This document shows positions 5,420-5,750 of a stretch of DNA of 5,750 nucleotides, in pieces. How positions within the stretch are numbered: the stretch's first letter is position 1; every line of letters begins with the position of its first letter. The stretch comes from Sideroxydans lithotrophicus (GTDB lineage: Bacteria > Pseudomonadota > Gammaproteobacteria > Burkholderiales > Sulfuriferulaceae): positions 1 through 5,750 of the forward strand of contig DZDB01000119.1 of assembly GCA_022736605.1 (NCBI GenBank), in the 5' to 3' direction. The notes below the pieces were generated by a model. The model was given only the letters and a program-made list of their open reading frames with translations, ran no database searches and was not told where the DNA came from. Both the position numbers and the translations under genes were made by a program.

Positions 5420-5750
5420 AACTGATTTTCAGCCTGCTGGCTGCCCTCAGCCTCAGCGCCTGTGGCGGTGGAACCACCGTGCCTGACTGGCAAATCAACG
5501 CGCAGACCGCCATGCAGCGCTACACACAATATTTCCTGCAAGGCCAGGTGCAGCGCGCTGACGCGAGCTTTAGCCAGGCACGCAAGGCGGTGGCCGCCAC
5601 CGGCAACATCGACGCAGTCGCCCACCTGGAGCTGGTGCGTTGCGGCTTGCACACGGCGGCGCTCGATTTCACCCCGTGTAGCGGCTACAACCAGTTAACG
5701 GCACTCACCAGCGATCCAGCCGATGCGGCCTACGCGCGTTTTATCAGCGG
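5416..5750 (+). CDS. lipoprotein of the MCE operon, unknown family (3' end beyond window)
   Basis: The first 111 residues of a lipoprotein. The signal peptide is short (Lys2, hydrophobic core 3-13) and ends in a classic lipobox, L13-S14-A15-C16, so Cys16 should be lipidated. Gly17 at position +2 is not an inner-membrane retention signal, which points to the outer membrane. The mature part begins GGGTTVPDWQINAQTAM and then looks all-helical: an Ala/Gln-rich helix pair (about 28-62), then HLELVRCGLHTAALDFTPC (72-90) with Cys78 and Cys90 as a possible disulfide pair. The pattern resembles helical-hairpin (TPR-like) proteins. It does not look like the ABC_trans_aux/PqiC lipoproteins that often accompany MCE genes, as far as the visible part shows. 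The 4-base overlap with the MlaD gene suggests it is the outer-membrane end of the same transport path; this is inferred from position. Confidence 0.8.
   Translation, partial: MKLIFSLLAALSLSACGGGTTVPDWQINAQTAMQRYTQYFLQGQVQRADASFSQARKAVAATGNIDAVAHLELVRCGLHTAALDFTPCSGYNQLTALTSDPADAAYARFIS

Overview
The window looks like the chromosome of a Gram-negative proteobacterium, most likely a betaproteobacterium. The reasons are GC-rich third codon positions, signal peptides and a lipobox that imply a periplasm and outer membrane, and protein families (CHASE2 adenylate cyclase, periplasmic M48 peptidase, MCE/Mla lipid-transport proteins) whose style fits that class. This placement is inference from sequence style; no rRNA or tRNA is present to confirm it. 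The DNA is almost entirely coding and carries no mobile element, CRISPR array or RNA gene that I can see.

Two divergent gene clusters flank a short intergenic region at about 3128-3234. The minus-strand cluster (3127 down to 1) reads: an exported SH3-domain protein (3127-2609), a periplasmic M48 zinc metalloprotease (2612-1707), and a CHASE2-sensor class III adenylate cyclase (1706-1, cut by the window edge). The first two overlap at ATGATGA and the last two abut as TAA-ATG, so they are very likely one operon. The set places an envelope protease and its SH3 neighbour next to a periplasm-facing receptor whose output would be cAMP.

The plus-strand cluster (about 3235 to the end) reads: an MlaE-type permease, a short degenerate ABC-ATPase-like protein, an MlaD-type MCE protein, and a lipoprotein cut by the window end. 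ATGA overlaps join the last three, and the permease stop lies inside the next reading frame. This resembles the core of an MCE phospholipid-transport system, but the ATPase position is filled by a protein of about 155 residues. It has no Walker A region, LTSAQ where LSGGQ is expected, and Arg where the Walker B catalytic Glu should be. The permease also departs from the family in its coupling segment and C-terminus.

The most interesting object is therefore an MCE transport operon with an apparently dead, trimmed ATPase kept in frame and translationally coupled. The next question is whether it is an ATP-independent or trans-energised MCE machine. The degenerate ATPase may also start at an unusual AUU codon behind a strong Shine-Dalgarno sequence inside the permease gene.
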